DNA of 64,000 bases, from NCBI RefSeq assembly GCF_007197775.1, contig NZ_CP041638.1, forward strand, positions 62,001 to 126,000, given 5' to 3'. Of this stretch, positions 45,839 to 55,625 are shown piece after piece (the stretch's first letter is position 1; the number at the start of each line of letters is the position of its first letter). This DNA comes from Thalassotalea sp. PS06. GTDB taxonomy: Bacteria; Pseudomonadota; Gammaproteobacteria; Enterobacterales; Alteromonadaceae. The translations under genes were made by a program, and so were the position numbers. Under the pieces are notes generated by a model. It did not search any database and was not told the DNA's origin. It was given only the letters and a program-made list of their open reading frames with translations.

Positions 45839-47671
45839 CTACTCAACCGTAACGGATTTTGCCAGGTTACGAGGCTGGTCAACATCGGTACCTTTGATGA
45901 TCGCTACGTAGTAAGAAAGTAGCTGTAGCGGCAAGGTATAAACGATTGGCGCAATGGCTTCTTCACAATGCGGCACAGGAATGACTTTCATGGTGTCATC
46001 GCTGGAAAAGGTTGCGTCGGTATCGGCAAATACATACATCAAACCGCCCCGGGCACGAACTTCCTCAACGTTCGATTTTAACTTTTCAATCAAATCGTTG
46101 TTTGGTGCGACCACAATAACCGGCATGTCAGCGTCAATCAGTGCCAGCGGGCCATGTTTTAGCTCACCGGCGGCGTACGCTTCAGCGTGGATATAGGAAA
46201 TTTCCTTAAGCTTTAACGCACCTTCCATCGCAATTGGATATTGATCACCGCGACCTAAAAATAATGAGTGATGCTTGTCGGCAAAATCTTCCGCTAACGC
46301 TTCGATATCTTTTGCCAATGCTAACACTTCATCAATTTTTGCCGGCAGGCTCATTAATGATTGCAATAATTCCTGTTGGATTTTTGCGGCCATGCCTTTG
46401 TTTTTACCAATAGCGATGGTCATCATCATTAAACCTACCAATTGCGTGGTAAAGGCTTTGGTGGAAGCAACGCCGATTTCTGCACCGGCTTTGGTCATAA
46501 ACGCCATGTCTGATTCACGGACTAATGACGAACCTGGGACATTACAAATGGTTAGGCTGGAAGTGTAACCAAGCTCTTTGCCCAGACGAAGTGCGGCCAG
46601 AGTATCAGCGGTTTCGCCGGATTGTGAGATGGTGACTAATAGTGCATTTTTCGGCACGAATGACTTGCGGTAGCGAAACTCACTGGCGATTTCAACATTA
46701 CAGGAGACCCCGGCGTATTGCTCTAACCAGTAGCGAGCGACCATGCCCGAGTGATAACTGGTGCCACAGGCAATGATTTGCACGTGATCAATGTTTTTCA
46801 GAATCTGATTCGCGTTTTCACCGAAAGCTTCGGTATTGATTTCGTTACCGACAATGCGATTTTCTAGGGTGTTACGGATTGCCGTTGGCTGCTCATAAAT
46901 CTCTTTTAGCATGTAGTGACGATATTCACCTTTGTCACCAGCATCATGACTCACCTGAGCTTCACTTGCTTCTCGTTCGACGGCATTGCCGTCTTTATCG
47001 AAGATGTTTACTTCAAAACGTGTAATTTCGGCAACATCGCCTTCTTCTAAGAAAGCAAATTTACGGGTAACGGGTAAAAGCGCCATCATATCTGAGGCCA
47101 GGAAGTTTTCACCAAGACCATAACCAATGACAAGTGGGCTGCCAGAGCGAGCAACTACTACGCGCTCTGGATCGCGGCGATCCATAATCACGGTACCGTA
47201 GGCGCCGTCAAATTGCTTACAGGCTTTTTGCACAGCCGCTAATAAACTGTCCTCGGTTTTTAATAAGTGATCCACCAAATGGGCGATAACTTCGGTATCG
47301 GTTTGTGAGGTGAACTCATAACCCTGTTCAATCAACAGGTTTTTCAGCTCCTGATGGTTTTCGATAATGCCGTTATGTACTACAGCAATGTTATTGCTGC
47401 TAACATGGGGGTGGGCGTTCTCTTCGCTTGGTACACCATGGGTTGCCCAGCGAGTATGGGCGATTCCGGTACCACCATTTAATGGATTGGCATTAACGGC
47501 ATCGGCCAACTCCTGTACTTTACCTAAACGACGAACCCTTTGTAATTCGTTGTCTTGATTAATAATCGCAACACCGGCTGAATCATAGCCGCGGTATTCT
47601 AGACGACGTAATCCTTCAACCAGAATATCAGCTACATCACGTTGAGCTACTGCACCAACAATTCCACACAT
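45839..47671 (-). CDS. glmS: Glutamine-fructose-6-phosphate aminotransferase (isomerising)
   Basis: This 610-residue enzyme makes glucosamine-6-phosphate for peptidoglycan and lipopolysaccharide. Catalytic Cys is exposed after Met removal ([10 protein letters not shown]). The N-terminal glutaminase domain has HTRWATHG and HNGIIENH; two SIS domains follow with [33 protein letters not shown] and [10 protein letters not shown]; the C-terminus ends LAKSVTVE. Length matches E. coli (609). The DeoR-type regulator gene lies 39 bp upstream, same strand. Confidence 0.97.
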   Translation of the reverse strand: MCGIVGAVAQRDVADILVEGLRRLEYRGYDSAGVAIINQDNELQRVRRLGKVQELADAVNANPLNGGTGIAHTRWATHGVPSEENAHPHVSSNNIAVVHNGIIENHQELKNLLIEQGYEFTSQTDTEVIAHLVDHLLKTEDSLLAAVQKACKQFDGAYGTVIMDRRDPERVVVARSGSPLVIGYGLGENFLASDMMALLPVTRKFAFLEEGDVAEITRFEVNIFDKDGNAVEREASEAQVSHDAGDKGEYRHYMLKEIYEQPTAIRNTLENRIVGNEINTEAFGENANQILKNIDHVQIIACGTSYHSGMVARYWLEQYAGVSCNVEIASEFRYRKSFVPKNALLVTISQSGETADTLAALRLGKELGYTSSLTICNVPGSSLVRESDMAFMTKAGAEIGVASTKAFTTQLVGLMMMTIAIGKNKGMAAKIQQELLQSLMSLPAKIDEVLALAKDIEALAEDFADKHHSLFLGRGDQYPIAMEGALKLKEISYIHAEAYAAGELKHGPLALIDADMPVIVVAPNNDLIEKLKSNVEEVRARGGLMYVFADTDATFSSDDTMKVIPVPHCEEAIAPIVYTLPLQLLSYYVAIIKGTDVDQPRNLAKSVTVE

Positions 47672-47710
47672 AATTCGTTTCCTGTTACTAAAATTGGTTA
47701 TTTAAAATCG

Positions 47711-48484
47711 TTAATCTAAGGTTTGCGCACATATGACATTGACGTTGTGCGCTTTAATTTGCTGCTGTACCGCTGTACTTATATCGGCGTCAGTGATCAG
47801 GGTATCGACGGCATCCCATGGCAGTTCCAGATTGGGAATTTTGCGACCGATTTTCTCTGACTCCACTACCACAATGACTTCTCTGGCGACACCGGACATT
47901 ACCTGGCTGAGGCCAATCAGTTCGTTGAAGGTTGTGGTACCTCGTTGCAAATCGATGCCATCAGCGCCGATAAATAGCTGATCAAAATCGTATGAGCGCA
48001 ACACCCGTTCCGCGACCTTTCCCTGGAAAGATTCCGAGCGGGCGTCCCAGGTACCACCGGTCATCAATAATGTTGGTTCGTTTTCTAACTCATGGATTTG
48101 ATTGGCGATGGAAAGTGAATTAGTCATTACTACCAGGCCACGCTTTTGGCTTAACTCTGGCACGATAGCGGCAGTGGTGCGGCCGCTGTCGATGATAATG
48201 CGGTTATGATCTTTGACATGACGTGCTGCTTCCCGGGCAATGGATAACTTTCGTTTCGAAACTTGTTCACTATTTTCTGCCTGGATGATTTCCTGGGGCA
48301 GGGGAACGGCACCACCATAACGACGTAATAGCAGGCCGCTATTTTCAAGGGCTGCCAGGTCTTTTCGTATGGTAACTTCTGAGGTCTGGAATTGTATGGC
48401 CAGCTGATCGACACTGACTTCGCCCTGTTCGGCTAAATGGCTTAAAATTACATGGCGGCGCTGTTGGGTATTACGTTTCGACAT
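47711..48484 (-). CDS. DeoR-family transcriptional regulator
   Basis: This 257-residue repressor has an N-terminal winged helix (QRRHVILSHLAEQGEVSVDQ then TSEVTIRKDLAALE, residues 8-58) and a C-terminal sugar-phosphate sensor domain (NRIIIDSGRTTAAIVPEL, FIGADGIDLQRG). ATG 48484 is chosen; an upstream frame to 48556 has no support. It precedes glmS in the same operon, so it may sense an amino-sugar phosphate. Candidate operators with TTTCGTTTCGAAA lie upstream (48506-48524) and inside the gene (48246-48264). Confidence 0.88.
   Translation of the reverse strand: MSKRNTQQRRHVILSHLAEQGEVSVDQLAIQFQTSEVTIRKDLAALENSGLLLRRYGGAVPLPQEIIQAENSEQVSKRKLSIAREAARHVKDHNRIIIDSGRTTAAIVPELSQKRGLVVMTNSLSIANQIHELENEPTLLMTGGTWDARSESFQGKVAERVLRSYDFDQLFIGADGIDLQRGTTTFNELIGLSQVMSGVAREVIVVVESEKIGRKIPNLELPWDAVDTLITDADISTAVQQQIKAHNVNVICAQTLD
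48246..48264. promoter_or_regulatory. Intragenic candidate DeoR operator
   Basis: AACTTTCGTTTCGAAACTT shares the 13-nt core TTTCGTTTCGAAA with the site upstream of the gene. It lies in the regulator's own coding region. Confidence 0.4.
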
Positions 48485-48505
48485 AAGTTTCGAATGTGTT
48501 GTTTT

Positions 48506-48524
48506 AAGTTTCGTTTCGAAAGTT
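48506..48524. promoter_or_regulatory. Candidate DeoR-family operator upstream of the regulator
   Basis: AAGTTTCGTTTCGAAAGTT lies 22 bp upstream of the ATG; a half-like AAGTTTCGAA is at 48485-48494. DeoR-family proteins such as AgaR bind TTTCG-type repeats, so autoregulation is likely. Confidence 0.5.
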
Positions 48525-48698
48525 GTAATTAAAGCAAAGGATCGAAAAAAATGCAAAATGCTTTTGTTTATTTACGCGTAAATAAAGGTAATTAATCGTA
48601 ACCAGCCAGCATTGTGCCAGTATCGTGTTAGGTGTTTTGTCGCGGATTTGTGGTGTTTGGGTTTCCCGGAGGGCGCAAAAATGCTACATTACTGGTAA

Positions 48699-48710
48699 TT
48701 GTATATACAA
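48699..48710. promoter_or_regulatory. HutC-like operator palindrome before hutG
   Basis: The perfect palindrome TTGTATATACAA lies 33 bp upstream of the hutG ATG and resembles HutC binding sites in other gammaproteobacteria. hutC is not in the window. Confidence 0.6.
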
Positions 48711-48743
48711 CTTGCACGGCATTATTAAAGTTTTTAGAACGTT

Positions 48744-49622
48744 ATGACTCAATCCATATATCAGCTACAACAAGGCTCTCTACCCATCCTTATTTCGATG
48801 CCGCACAATGGTATCCAGATTCCTGATGAAATCCGCTCGACCATGACTAACGCAGGTTTAAGTGTCGCCGACACCGATTGGGATTTAGACCGACTATATG
48901 GATTTGCAAGAGACTTAGGCGTTTATTTAATCATTCCTAATTACAGCCGTTACGTTATTGATTTAAATCGCTCGCCTGACGGGATAAACCTATATCCAGG
49001 TGCAGATAGTACTGAATTATGCCCCACTACTAACTTTCAACGTCAGCCTCTCTATCGTATGGGGATGAATCCCGATGAAGCAGAAATACAACGGCGAATT
49101 GCAACCTACTGGCAGCCTTACCACCAGGCGGTCGAGAGTACCTTAGCTGAGATTCAGAAAAATCATGGGAAGGCTTTGTTACTTGAAGCACATTCGATTT
49201 GCTCTGAGGTACCGCGCTTCTTTGACGGCCAGCTACCGGACTTTAACTTTGGTACCAATCAAGGTAAAAGTTGTACCCATGAATTTCACAATGTATTGGA
49301 ACAATTAGACTTTTCACCCTATTCACAAGTCATCGATGGTCGTTTTAAAGGTGGCTATATCACTCGCGCCTACGCCAATCTAGACAAGCATATTGAAACC
49401 GTGCAACTGGAGTTATCGCAACGAACTTACATGGATGAAGTACTACCAGGTTCTGCAAGTGATAGTGCGGAAAGTCAGGATGCAGTCAGTAAATACAACC
49501 AAGATAAAGCAGAGGCGGTGACTCCATTTTTGCAGCAAATGCTACTAGCATTTATTGACTATATTACTCCAGGCTCCCACAGCAATTCTCATCATGTTAG
49601 CAAATCCGGAGTTAAGCCATAA
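48744..49622 (+). CDS. hutG: N-formylglutamate deformylase
   Basis: This 292-residue amidohydrolase (FGase family) converts N-formylglutamate to glutamate and formate, the last step of the five-step histidine pathway. Motifs: ISMPHNGIQIPDEI (residues 18-31), DTDWDLDRLYGFA, YVIDLNRSPDG, LLLEAHSI and GGYITRAYA. It shares one base with the hutF start (TAATG), so they are coupled. hutH, hutU and hutI must lie elsewhere. Formate released may link to fdhD downstream, though no formate dehydrogenase is present. Confidence 0.93.
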   Translation: MTQSIYQLQQGSLPILISMPHNGIQIPDEIRSTMTNAGLSVADTDWDLDRLYGFARDLGVYLIIPNYSRYVIDLNRSPDGINLYPGADSTELCPTTNFQRQPLYRMGMNPDEAEIQRRIATYWQPYHQAVESTLAEIQKNHGKALLLEAHSICSEVPRFFDGQLPDFNFGTNQGKSCTHEFHNVLEQLDFSPYSQVIDGRFKGGYITRAYANLDKHIETVQLELSQRTYMDEVLPGSASDSAESQDAVSKYNQDKAEAVTPFLQQMLLAFIDYITPGSHSNSHHVSKSGVKP

Positions 49623-51013
49623 TGAATCAACATGCCGCAACCCAGCATTTATTTGCGAAAGATATTCTGCTTGATAACGGCTGGCAGCACGATAAAACCC
49701 TGATTATCAATAACGGCATTATTGCCGATATTATTGATGGTAAAACCGAGCCGGCGGTTGTCGCATCGGGCCCTGTGATCCCAGGTATGGTGAATTGTCA
49801 TTCCCATGCCTTTCAGCGCGGTTTTGCTGGCTTTTCTGAACAGGGCAGTGAAGGTAACGACAGCTTTTGGACCTGGCGCAAGATCATGTACAAGTTTGTC
49901 GATCATATCTCGCCAGAACAAGCTCAGGTTATTGCCCGGCAGCTCTATATTGAAATGCTGAAAGCCGGTTACACCCGAGTTGCTGAATTTCATTATTTGC
50001 ATCACGACTCAGAAGGAAAACCATACCCTGAACTGAGCACCATGGCTAAGGCGGTATTTAAGGCTGCCAGTGAATCCGGTATCGGCATTACCATGTTGCC
50101 GGTACTGTATCGTTTTAGTGGTTTTGGTCCTTTGGCGCCTACTCATGGCCAGCGACGTTTTATCAACTCGGTTGAGCAGTTTAACCAGTTAGTTAGCGAT
50201 TGTATCGAGCATGCCAAAACTCAATCCAACGCCAATGTCGGCATTGCACCGCATTCACTGCGCGCAGTGGATTTAGAATCTTTACAGGGTGCGGTTGCGC
50301 ACTTAAAAAGTCTGGATGACAAGGCGCCGGTGCACATTCACATTGCTGAGCAAATGCAAGAAGTCAACGATTGTCTTGTCCACTATCAAAAACGTCCGGT
50401 GCAATGGTTATTAGACAATATTGATATTGATTCGTCCTGGTGCTTGATTCATGCCACTCACATTGATGACAGCGAGCTTAAAGGTATCGTTGAGACGGGT
50501 GCGATTGCCGGCATTTGTCCAACTACGGAAGCTAATCTTGGTGATGGTATTTTCCCAACCGTTGAGTTTCTGGAAGCTGGCGGTCGATTAGCGATTGGCT
50601 CAGATAGTCATATCAGTGTAAATGCCTGCGAAGAGCTGAAATTGCTAGAATATGCGCAGCGATTGCAAAAACAGCAACGTGCCGTTCTTGCAACCACCGC
50701 GACACCTTCTGTCGGTAGGTGTTTGTGGCAACACAGTACCAAGGGAGGTGCTATCAGTACCGCCAGTAATACCGGTGAAATTGCAATCGGCCGCCAGGCG
50801 GATCTGCTGGTGCTTGATCAGGATAAATTACGTCTGTACGCTGGTGGTGATGATTACCGAATGGACAGTTTTATTTTTGCCAGTGCGAGCAATGCGGTGC
50901 GTGATGTGATGGTATTAGGGCAATGGGTCATTCAGCAATACCAGCATCCGGCACAGCAGCAAAGTACCGATGAATTTGCTCAGGTTATTAAACAGCTTTC
51001 CGCAGGGAGTTAG
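49622..51013 (+). CDS. hutF: Formimidoylglutamate deiminase
   Basis: This 463-residue amidohydrolase turns N-formimidoylglutamate into N-formylglutamate and ammonia, feeding HutG. Metal site: MVNCHSHAFQRGFAG (HxH, near residue 59), HIHIAEQ, LIHATHID, and AIGSDSHIS (Asp). The FHYLHHDSEGKPY segment is typical of HutF. Presence of HutF with HutG shows the five-step (Pseudomonas-type) route. It overlaps hutG by 1 bp and fdhD follows closely. Confidence 0.95.
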   Translation: MNQHAATQHLFAKDILLDNGWQHDKTLIINNGIIADIIDGKTEPAVVASGPVIPGMVNCHSHAFQRGFAGFSEQGSEGNDSFWTWRKIMYKFVDHISPEQAQVIARQLYIEMLKAGYTRVAEFHYLHHDSEGKPYPELSTMAKAVFKAASESGIGITMLPVLYRFSGFGPLAPTHGQRRFINSVEQFNQLVSDCIEHAKTQSNANVGIAPHSLRAVDLESLQGAVAHLKSLDDKAPVHIHIAEQMQEVNDCLVHYQKRPVQWLLDNIDIDSSWCLIHATHIDDSELKGIVETGAIAGICPTTEANLGDGIFPTVEFLEAGGRLAIGSDSHISVNACEELKLLEYAQRLQKQQRAVLATTATPSVGRCLWQHSTKGGAISTASNTGEIAIGRQADLLVLDQDKLRLYAGGDDYRMDSFIFASASNAVRDVMVLGQWVIQQYQHPAQQQSTDEFAQVIKQLSAGS

Positions 51014-51084
51014 TTATTAAAGAGTCTAAATCAGAAGTCTCAGGTTTTCGGTTAACCACAGAGCGTGTAGGTGCCGATTCCGGA

Positions 51085-51885
51085 ATGGTGGTTGCACCGG
51101 TTACTGAGCGAAGGGCAGATTCAGGTGAGTATAAAAGCGTTTCTGGTGACGACTCTCTCATTGAAGAAAAACCTATAGCTTTGGTTTACAACGGGCTGAC
51201 GCATGCGGTGATGATGCTAACGCCAATTGAGTTGGAGTATTTCGCGGTTGGGTTTTCCCTAACCGAGGGCATTATTGACGATCCCGCAGATATTTTTGAT
51301 ATTGAGTTAATTACCCAAGTTAATGGTCTGGAGCTCAACATCGAACTTAATTCCCGCCAATTTAATCGGCTTAAGCAAAGACGCCGCAGTCTCACTGGTG
51401 TCAGTGGATGCGGACTATGTGGTAAAGAATCTTTAGATATGGTGAATATTGAACTGCCGCCACTTGCAACCGAGCCTCTACCTTCACCGCAATTGATCGA
51501 AGAAATTCTGCAGAAATTTTCCAACGCACAGATTTTAAATAAAGAGTGTGGCAGCGTTCACGCCTGTGGCTTTTTTGACGCTCGGGGAAATCCTATCCAT
51601 GTCAGCGAAGATGTCGGCCGACATAATGCTATGGATAAACTTATTGGTTATCTGGCAGTAAAAAATGTTGAGCAAAGACAGGGGATTGTAATGGCCTCAA
51701 GTCGTGCCAGTTATGAGATGGTGCAAAAATGTCTGCAGCAGAAATTATCTACCCTTATCTCGGTATCTGCGGCAACTAGCATGGCAATGGAGCTGGCAAC
51801 GCAAGGCAATATGAATTTGATCGGCTTTGCCCGCCCGGGCAGGCACGTGGTTTATCATCAGGGAAAATGTAAACCAGAAGTTTAA
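51085..51885 (+). CDS. fdhD: Sulfurtransferase FdhD (formate dehydrogenase accessory protein)
   Basis: FdhD carries sulfur from IscS to the molybdenum cofactor of formate dehydrogenase. Motifs: ALVYNGLTHAVMMLTPIELE, FAVGFSLTEGII, the CxxC loop SGCGLCGKESLD, ECGSVHACGFFDARG, EDVGRHNAMDKLIG and SSRASYEMVQK. ATG 51085 gives 266 residues. The frame is open upstream to the hutF stop, and a strong GGGAG site 5 nt before an ATT at 51016 makes a non-standard start possible. No formate dehydrogenase is in view, so support of the cox molybdoenzyme is conceivable but unproven. Confidence 0.93.
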   Translation: MVVAPVTERRADSGEYKSVSGDDSLIEEKPIALVYNGLTHAVMMLTPIELEYFAVGFSLTEGIIDDPADIFDIELITQVNGLELNIELNSRQFNRLKQRRRSLTGVSGCGLCGKESLDMVNIELPPLATEPLPSPQLIEEILQKFSNAQILNKECGSVHACGFFDARGNPIHVSEDVGRHNAMDKLIGYLAVKNVEQRQGIVMASSRASYEMVQKCLQQKLSTLISVSAATSMAMELATQGNMNLIGFARPGRHVVYHQGKCKPEV

Positions 51886-52241
51886 GAAGCTAACAGTCGA
51901 TTCTGCTCAATAACTTCGCACACTCGATTTTGCAAAGTTCGGTTTAAGCGCCTATTTACATTCTGTTCGTTACAATATTCAAAGTAAAACTCTTTGATAT
52001 TTTCCCGAGATTCAGCCAGCTCTCTGATATAGGCTTCTTCCATACGTGAATATTTACTGAATTCTGGTGTTAAAACCGTTACCAATTTGGAAGGACGAAC
52101 GCGAACTTTCGTGTCGGTATATTCGCTGGTCTGTTCATCTAGCCATTGCAGTTGCTGTTGCCACCATAAACCCAGTTCAGAAGACGGATAGAAATGTAAA
52201 TATATTGCGGCTGCAACAATCAAGATAAATATTTTTTTCAT
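51882..52241 (-). CDS. Small hypothetical protein with an N-terminal membrane anchor
   Basis: I do not recognise this 119-residue protein. Residues 3-18 (KIFILIVAAAIYLHFY) form an anchor or uncleaved signal; the rest is charged and helical, with two Cys (EYCNEQ and RVCEVIEQ) in the second half. It would lie in the periplasm, anchored. Its stop overlaps the end of the convergent fdhD gene by 4 bp. Divergent from ccoG. Confidence 0.6.
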   Translation of the reverse strand: MKKIFILIVAAAIYLHFYPSSELGLWWQQQLQWLDEQTSEYTDTKVRVRPSKLVTVLTPEFSKYSRMEEAYIRELAESRENIKEFYFEYCNEQNVNRRLNRTLQNRVCEVIEQNRLLAS

Positions 52242-52390
52242 AACCGAACCTGTTTCTTATTGTTGTCATCATGATAACGAATTTTCCGATAAAAACACCA
52301 GAAATCTTGCGTTAAATCATACTTTACGGTACGTGTTCAGGTATAATTTAACAAATTTATGACATAGTCCCAGGGTGAGGTTTTCGTCTA

Positions 52391-53836
52391 ATGGAAGAAA
52401 ACAAATCAACGTCGATACCTGTTAAAACGATACCGGTTAAAGAAATCAAGGTTCACCGTCCCCGCGAAGCTGAGGTTGAGCAATACAAACCTCGTGACCA
52501 AATTTATGTCAGGAAAGTCAGTGGCTTCTTTCAGCGCGTTCGTCAGAAAATGAACTTTTTCTTTCTGGCTCTTTTTGCGGCATTGCCCTGGCTGCAATAC
52601 AACGGGCAGCAAGCCATCCTGTTTGATATTGGTGAGCAGCGTTTTAATCTTTGGGGGCTAACTCTCTGGCCTCAAGATCTTACTTTGCTGGCCTGGATAT
52701 TTATCATTGGCGCTTTTTTGTTGTTTTTCGTTACGACGTTTTTGGGTCGGGTTTGGTGTGGCTATATGTGCCCACAAACCGTTTGGACGTTTATTTTTAT
52801 CTGGTTTGAAGAAAAGTTTGAAGGGACGGCCAATCAGCGTAAAAAGCTGGATCAACAGCCGATGTCAGCCAATAAGTTTTGGCGAAAAGCCGCGAAACAC
52901 ACATGTTGGGTGTTGTTTGCGCTGTTTACCGCAATAACGTTTGTCGGCTATTTCACACCGATGCGTGAATTGGTTTTGGATTTCTTCACCTTCAATGCCA
53001 GTGTCATGGCGACTGCCTGTATCGTGTTTTTCACATTCGCAACTTACGGTAATGCCGGTTGGATGCGAGAGGTGATGTGTCTGCATATGTGTCCATATGC
53101 GAGATTCCAGTCAGCGATGTTTGATAAAGATACTCTGACTGTTTCCTATGATAGTGGTCGCGGTGAAACTCGCGGTCCACGTTCACGAAAAGTTAAACCC
53201 GCCGATGTTGGTATGGGAGATTGCATCGATTGCAACTTATGTGTTCAGGTGTGTCCGACCGGTATCGATATTCGCAACGGCCTGCAATATGAGTGTATCA
53301 ACTGTGGTGCATGTGCTGATGCCTGTGATGGGGTAATGGAGAAGATGGGCTATGAAAAAGGTCTTATCCGCTACACCACTGAGCATGAGCTGACCGGCAA
53401 GAAAGTCCATATTCTGCGCCCTAAGTTGTTTATGTATGCAACGATACTATTGGTGATGACAGGTTTCTTTGTTGCCGATTTAGCTACCCGGGTGCCATTG
53501 CAGTTAGATATCATTCGAGATCGCAATGCCTTGTCGAGGGAAACCAATGAAGGTTTGATTGAAAACGTTTATACCCTTAAAGTGTTGAACAAATCGCAAC
53601 ATGACAGCGTATATAAAATATCGATGGAAGGGCTCGAATACGAACAGTGGCAGGGTAAAGAACGTATCACTGTAAAAGCTGCGGAGCAGGAAACGATAAC
53701 GGTCAGTATCGCCGTCGACCCATACGAACTGAAGGAATATATGACAGATGTATCCTTTGTCGTGCAGCAGGTCGAGCCAAAAGATAACGATGTAATCATC
53801 AAGCAGTCGAGTAAATTCTTTAATCGTCGGCCTTAG
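52391..53836 (+). CDS. ccoG: Cytochrome cbb3 oxidase accessory protein CcoG (FixG/RdxA)
   Basis: This 481-residue membrane iron-sulfur protein is needed to reduce copper for cbb3-type oxidase assembly. It has about five membrane helices (near 55-75, 95-117, 170-190, 203-222, 342-362), the polyferredoxin segment WCGYMCPQTVW, two 4Fe-4S motifs (CIDCNLCVQVCPTGI and CINCGACADACDGV), and the C-terminal Ig-like domain. ccoNOP genes are not here. It is followed 44 bp later by srkA. Confidence 0.94.
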   Translation: MEENKSTSIPVKTIPVKEIKVHRPREAEVEQYKPRDQIYVRKVSGFFQRVRQKMNFFFLALFAALPWLQYNGQQAILFDIGEQRFNLWGLTLWPQDLTLLAWIFIIGAFLLFFVTTFLGRVWCGYMCPQTVWTFIFIWFEEKFEGTANQRKKLDQQPMSANKFWRKAAKHTCWVLFALFTAITFVGYFTPMRELVLDFFTFNASVMATACIVFFTFATYGNAGWMREVMCLHMCPYARFQSAMFDKDTLTVSYDSGRGETRGPRSRKVKPADVGMGDCIDCNLCVQVCPTGIDIRNGLQYECINCGACADACDGVMEKMGYEKGLIRYTTEHELTGKKVHILRPKLFMYATILLVMTGFFVADLATRVPLQLDIIRDRNALSRETNEGLIENVYTLKVLNKSQHDSVYKISMEGLEYEQWQGKERITVKAAEQETITVSIAVDPYELKEYMTDVSFVVQQVEPKDNDVIIKQSSKFFNRRP

Positions 53837-53880
53837 AATAAGGACCGCCCCCATACTCGTTTGCAATAATCAGGGTTTAT

Positions 53881-54855
53881 ATGACAGATTTTAATTTTTC
53901 ATCGCTGGCGCCAGAAACCATTATTGATGGTCTTGAGGGGGCCGGCTTTTCGGTAGATAGCGGTCTGCTCGCCCTGAACAGTTATGAAAACCGGGTGTAT
54001 CAATTCCATGATGAACAGCGCCGTAAGTTCGTTTGCAAGTTTTATCGACCCGGTCGCTGGCAATTAACGCAAATTCAGGAAGAGCATGATTTTTCGTTTT
54101 TACTTGATGAACACGAGTTACCAATCGTCGCGCCTCTAAAACGTGATGGCCGCAGTATTTTTCATCATCAGGGATTTCATTTCGCCGTATTTCCATGCCG
54201 CGGCGGCAGAATCTTCGAAGTAGATAATCTCGAGCAGTTGGAATGGATGGGGCGCTTTGTTGGTCGTATCCATGCGGTATCCTCGCAACAGAGTTTCGAA
54301 CATCGTCCAGGGATTTCTATACAGGAAAGCTTGTTAGATGCCCGGCAGATCCTGCAGAATTGTCAGATGATTCCCTTGAGTCTGCAAACGCCGTTCTTTA
54401 CTGTGCTGGAACAAGCCATCGAATTTGCCAGTGCTCGCTATTTACCGAACAAACAGATTCGTCTCCATGGTGACTGCCACGCAGGTAATATTCTCTGGAC
54501 TGACGATGGTCCTCACTTCGTCGATCTTGATGACTGTCGCACCGGACCCGCCATTCAGGATTTGTGGATGATGCTCAGCGGCGACAGGCAAACGCAATTG
54601 TTACAATTGGATACACTCTTATCGGGGTATGAGGAGTTCTTTTCATTTGATACTAGTGAGCTGTCACTGATAGAATCGCTGCGAACCATGAGAGTCGTGC
54701 ATTATATGGCCTGGCTTGCTAAACGTTGGCATGATCCGGCATTTCCCCGTAATTTCCCTTGGTTTGATACCGAGAAATATTGGGAACAACAAATACTTGC
54801 ATTAAAAGAACAAGTGGCCAGTTTACAGGAGCCACCCTTGAGTTTGATGCCATAA
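53881..54855 (+). CDS. srkA: Stress response kinase A (YihE/RdoA)
   Basis: This 324-residue protein has an aminoglycoside-phosphotransferase-like kinase fold. Motifs: YENRVYQFHDE (ATP-binding), KFYRPGRW (Lys), the catalytic loop RLHGDCHAGNILW, and FVDLDDC for metal. SrkA is a Ser/Thr kinase that counters stress-induced death. In E. coli yihE-dsbA is an operon, and the same order is seen here with dsbA 44 bp downstream. Confidence 0.93.
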   Translation: MTDFNFSSLAPETIIDGLEGAGFSVDSGLLALNSYENRVYQFHDEQRRKFVCKFYRPGRWQLTQIQEEHDFSFLLDEHELPIVAPLKRDGRSIFHHQGFHFAVFPCRGGRIFEVDNLEQLEWMGRFVGRIHAVSSQQSFEHRPGISIQESLLDARQILQNCQMIPLSLQTPFFTVLEQAIEFASARYLPNKQIRLHGDCHAGNILWTDDGPHFVDLDDCRTGPAIQDLWMMLSGDRQTQLLQLDTLLSGYEEFFSFDTSELSLIESLRTMRVVHYMAWLAKRWHDPAFPRNFPWFDTEKYWEQQILALKEQVASLQEPPLSLMP

Positions 54856-54899
54856 TGGTATAAAAACTCATAATAGAAATTCGTAAGGAATCACATTAC

Positions 54900-55538
54900 A
54901 TGAAGAAGTTAGTATCTTTATTTTTAGTTACCGCACTAGCGGCGTTTGGGAGCCAGGCGGTAGAGAAATATGTAGAGGGTAAGCACTACACCAAAGTGAG
55001 TGATACTGCCTCTGCGAAAAAAGAAGTTCGTGAGTATTTCTCATTTTATTGTCCACACTGCTTACGTTTTGAGCCGTTTATGCAGGATCTTGCCCGTTCA
55101 CTTCCTGAAGGCGTAAGCTTCGAGAAAAACCACGTTGATTTCCTTCGTGCTGCCAGTGAAGAAGTTCAATTCAACATTACCAAAGCTTTGGTTGTGGCCG
55201 AACAGTTGCCGCAAAAGAACCAGTTGATCGGTGCTATCTTCAATGAAATCCAGGTGCAGCAGCGTCCTATCACATCAGAAGCCGATATCCGTAAGATTTT
55301 TGTGATGAATGGTGTAGATGGTGAGAAGTTTGATAAGATGTTCAAGAGTTTTTCCGTAAACTCTCAGGCTAAAAAGCAAAAGAAAAATCAGGATGACTTA
55401 GTTGCCAAACGCGCTCTAACCGGTGTTCCTACCATCGTTGTTAATGGTAAGTACCGTGTAAACGCCAATGAATTAGATCGTTCTGATTTCCTAAACGATT
55501 ACAAAAACCTTGTCATCTACTTAAGTCAGATGAACTAA
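54900..55538 (+). CDS. dsbA: Periplasmic thiol:disulfide oxidoreductase DsbA
   Basis: This 212-residue protein has a signal peptide (residues 1-20) and a thioredoxin fold. Active site CPHC in FSFYCPHCLRFEPF (near residues 50-53) and the cis-Pro loop GVPTIVVNGKYRVN are intact. It makes disulfides in exported proteins, and DsbB should reoxidise it. Co-directional with srkA. Ends with a strong terminator. Confidence 0.96.
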   Translation: MKKLVSLFLVTALAAFGSQAVEKYVEGKHYTKVSDTASAKKEVREYFSFYCPHCLRFEPFMQDLARSLPEGVSFEKNHVDFLRAASEEVQFNITKALVVAEQLPQKNQLIGAIFNEIQVQQRPITSEADIRKIFVMNGVDGEKFDKMFKSFSVNSQAKKQKKNQDDLVAKRALTGVPTIVVNGKYRVNANELDRSDFLNDYKNLVIYLSQMN

Positions 55539-55560
55539 CCCTGACGTTAAGTCAGCAGAA

Positions 55561-55584
55561 AAAGGCGCCGTTGGCGCCTTTTTT
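55561..55584 (+). terminator. Rho-independent terminator of the srkA-dsbA unit
   Basis: AAAGGCGCC (55561-55569) pairs with GGCGCCTTT (55573-55581) followed by T's. Confidence 0.92.
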
Positions 55585-55625
55585 GATCGTATCTTGAAGG
55601 GCCTTGTCTAACGTTTAAGACCCGT

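Noticed and set aside
47672..47710. glmS ribozyme
   Set aside because: The gap before glmS is only 39 nt, too short for the ribozyme, which is mainly found in Firmicutes.
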